Assembly: GCA_022750355.1 (NCBI GenBank)
Contig: JAKIVW010000012.1
Span: forward strand, 1-7,469
Source of the DNA: Thermoplasmata archaeon
GTDB taxonomy: Archaea > Thermoplasmatota > Thermoplasmata > Lutacidiplasmatales > UBA184
Length of the DNA stretch: 7,469 nt
Direction: 5' to 3'
A program made the position numbers and the translations under genes. The notes below the pieces were generated by a model. The model did not search any database, was not told the DNA's origin, and was given only the letters and a program-made list of their open reading frames with translations. Within the stretch, counting starts at the first letter, position 1. The number at the start of each line of letters is the position of its first letter. Positions 7,023 to 7,469 of this stretch are shown here, piece after piece.

Positions 7023-7055
7023 GCCGACCACCCTCCGACCGACCGAGGGGCCGGG

Positions 7056-7280
7056 ATGGGGATCGAGGACGAGGTGGGTTCGAACGCGGTGAAGGTCTAC
7101 AAGGCGATGAAGGACCTGGCCTACGCGAGCGAGGAAAAAATGGGCACCGCGGAACGGATCACTCAGTCGGCCAAGCTTCCAAAGAACATGGTCCTGAACG
7201 CCCTCCAAGAGCTCCAGACCAAAGGCTGGGTCCGGCGCAAGGTCCGCGAAAAGGCCGCGGGCTACTACCTTACGAAGTAG
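7056..7280 (+). CDS. Small winged-helix DNA-binding protein
   Basis: A 74-aa protein that looks like a minimal archaeal winged helix-turn-helix domain. Residues 8-22 (SNAVKVYKAMKDLAY) would be helix 1. Residues 30-39 and 43-57 (GTAERITQSA, then KNMVLNALQELQTKG) fit helix 2 and the recognition helix, and WVRRKVREKAAGYYLT (58-73) fits a basic wing returning to a final strand. There are no cysteines, ligand domain or membrane segment. It is probably a small transcription factor or chromatin-associated protein, but its targets are unknown. The start is supported by GAGGGG 5 nt upstream and a TATA-like box. An in-frame stop at 7005-7007 limits extension, and no better start lies between. Its 3' end overlaps the convergent TFB gene by 11 nt. 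Confidence 0.75.
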   Translation: MGIEDEVGSNAVKVYKAMKDLAYASEEKMGTAERITQSAKLPKNMVLNALQELQTKGWVRRKVREKAAGYYLTK

Positions 7281-7469
7281 GGGCGGGGTCCTTGGCGGGG
7301 GCGCCGTCCCCCCAGATCCGACCGACGATCCGGCTCGTAGACCGTAGCGTGACCTCGGTCACGGTCGTCACCCGGGCCACTTGAGCGCGGGATCGGTGTT
7401 CGCCGTTCTTCTCGGCGGCGAGATAGATGAGCGCCGCGACCAACCCGTGCGGGGACCGTCCGGACAGTT
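7270..7469 (-). CDS. tfb: Transcription initiation factor B (TFB), C-terminal end (partial)
   Basis: The last 65 residues of a minus-strand gene that runs off the right edge; the first full codon ends at 7467 and the stop TAA is at 7270-7272. The translation contains GRSPHGLVAALIYLAA, then AQVARVTTVTEVTLRSTSRI. This is the characteristic end of the second cyclin repeat of archaeal TFB and eukaryotic TFIIB: a G-x-S-P-x-G-L-x-A-A-x-I-Y-x-A helix, then a helix-turn-helix with V-T-E-V-T-L-R that contacts the BRE upstream of the TATA box. TFB recruits RNA polymerase to TBP-bound promoters. A 13-residue Ala/Pro/Asp-rich tail (GDGAPAKDPAPTS) follows the domain. The N-terminal zinc ribbon and first cyclin repeat lie outside the window. 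It is one of the best indications that this is archaeal DNA. Confidence 0.88.
   Translation of the reverse strand, partial: LSGRSPHGLVAALIYLAAEKNGEHRSRAQVARVTTVTEVTLRSTSRIVGRIWGDGAPAKDPAPTS

Larger units (their letters stand above)
6765..7055. other. Divergent intergenic region between deacetylase and winged-helix genes
   Basis: About 290 nt between two genes transcribed away from each other, or 192 nt if the longest deacetylase form is used. It should hold both promoters. The right part carries a TATA-like ATTAAAT. On the left, AT-richer patches near 6893-6903 and 6810-6816 are weak TATA candidates for the deacetylase. No RNA gene, long inverted repeat or convincing small ORF is seen. Confidence 0.5.

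Noticed and set aside
7004..7384. 126-codon plus-strand frame at the right end
   Set aside because: It is a shadow over both the winged-helix gene and the TFB end, with Arg/Gly/Pro-rich composition and no motif.
1..7469. A new defence, mobile or biosynthetic system
   Set aside because: No transposase, integrase, nuclease, reverse transcriptase, repeat array or biosynthetic core enzyme is visible on either strand. The genes are recognisable household or transport families without a shared cassette layout.

Overview
The window reads as a piece of an archaeal chromosome, by eye about two-thirds G+C. The clearest archaeal marker is a partial transcription factor B (TFB) gene on the minus strand at the right edge. 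A small winged-helix protein, an AcuC-type deacetylase, short or absent leaders and TATA-like boxes at about -27 fit this. A GC-rich, Thermoplasmata-like euryarchaeal lineage is a guess, because there is no rRNA gene or other phylogenetic marker.

Layout, left to right: (1) 1-2473, plus strand: a 5'-truncated gene encoding the two phosphate ABC permeases PstC and PstA as one fused polypeptide, followed 4 nt later by the ATPase gene pstB. (2) 2495-3943, minus strand: a DHA2-type major facilitator exporter, convergent with pstB across a 21-nt gap. (3) 4047-4487, minus strand: a stand-alone protein of two CBS domains. (4) 4552-5604, plus strand: a YkgJ-type (CxxCxxCC family) metal-binding protein with a long uncharacterised C-terminal part, divergent from the CBS gene over 64 nt. 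(5) 5601-6764, minus strand: an AcuC/class I histone-deacetylase-like zinc enzyme whose stop codon overlaps that of the YkgJ gene in a shared TTAA. (6) 7056-7280, plus strand: a 74-aa winged-helix protein. (7) 7270-7469, minus strand: the C-terminal end of TFB, overlapping the winged-helix gene tail to tail by 11 nt.

Only the pst genes clearly work together: the fused permease and PstB would form the membrane and motor parts of a high-affinity phosphate importer, with the binding protein PstS and the regulator PhoU expected outside the window. The rest is a compact set of short, mostly single-gene units on alternating strands with no obvious shared pathway. I see no mobile element, CRISPR array, tRNA, rRNA or defence cassette, and no convincing new multi-gene system. 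The points most worth checking are the PstC-PstA fusion, the long tail of the YkgJ-type protein, the start and substrate of the deacetylase, and the TFB fragment at the edge.
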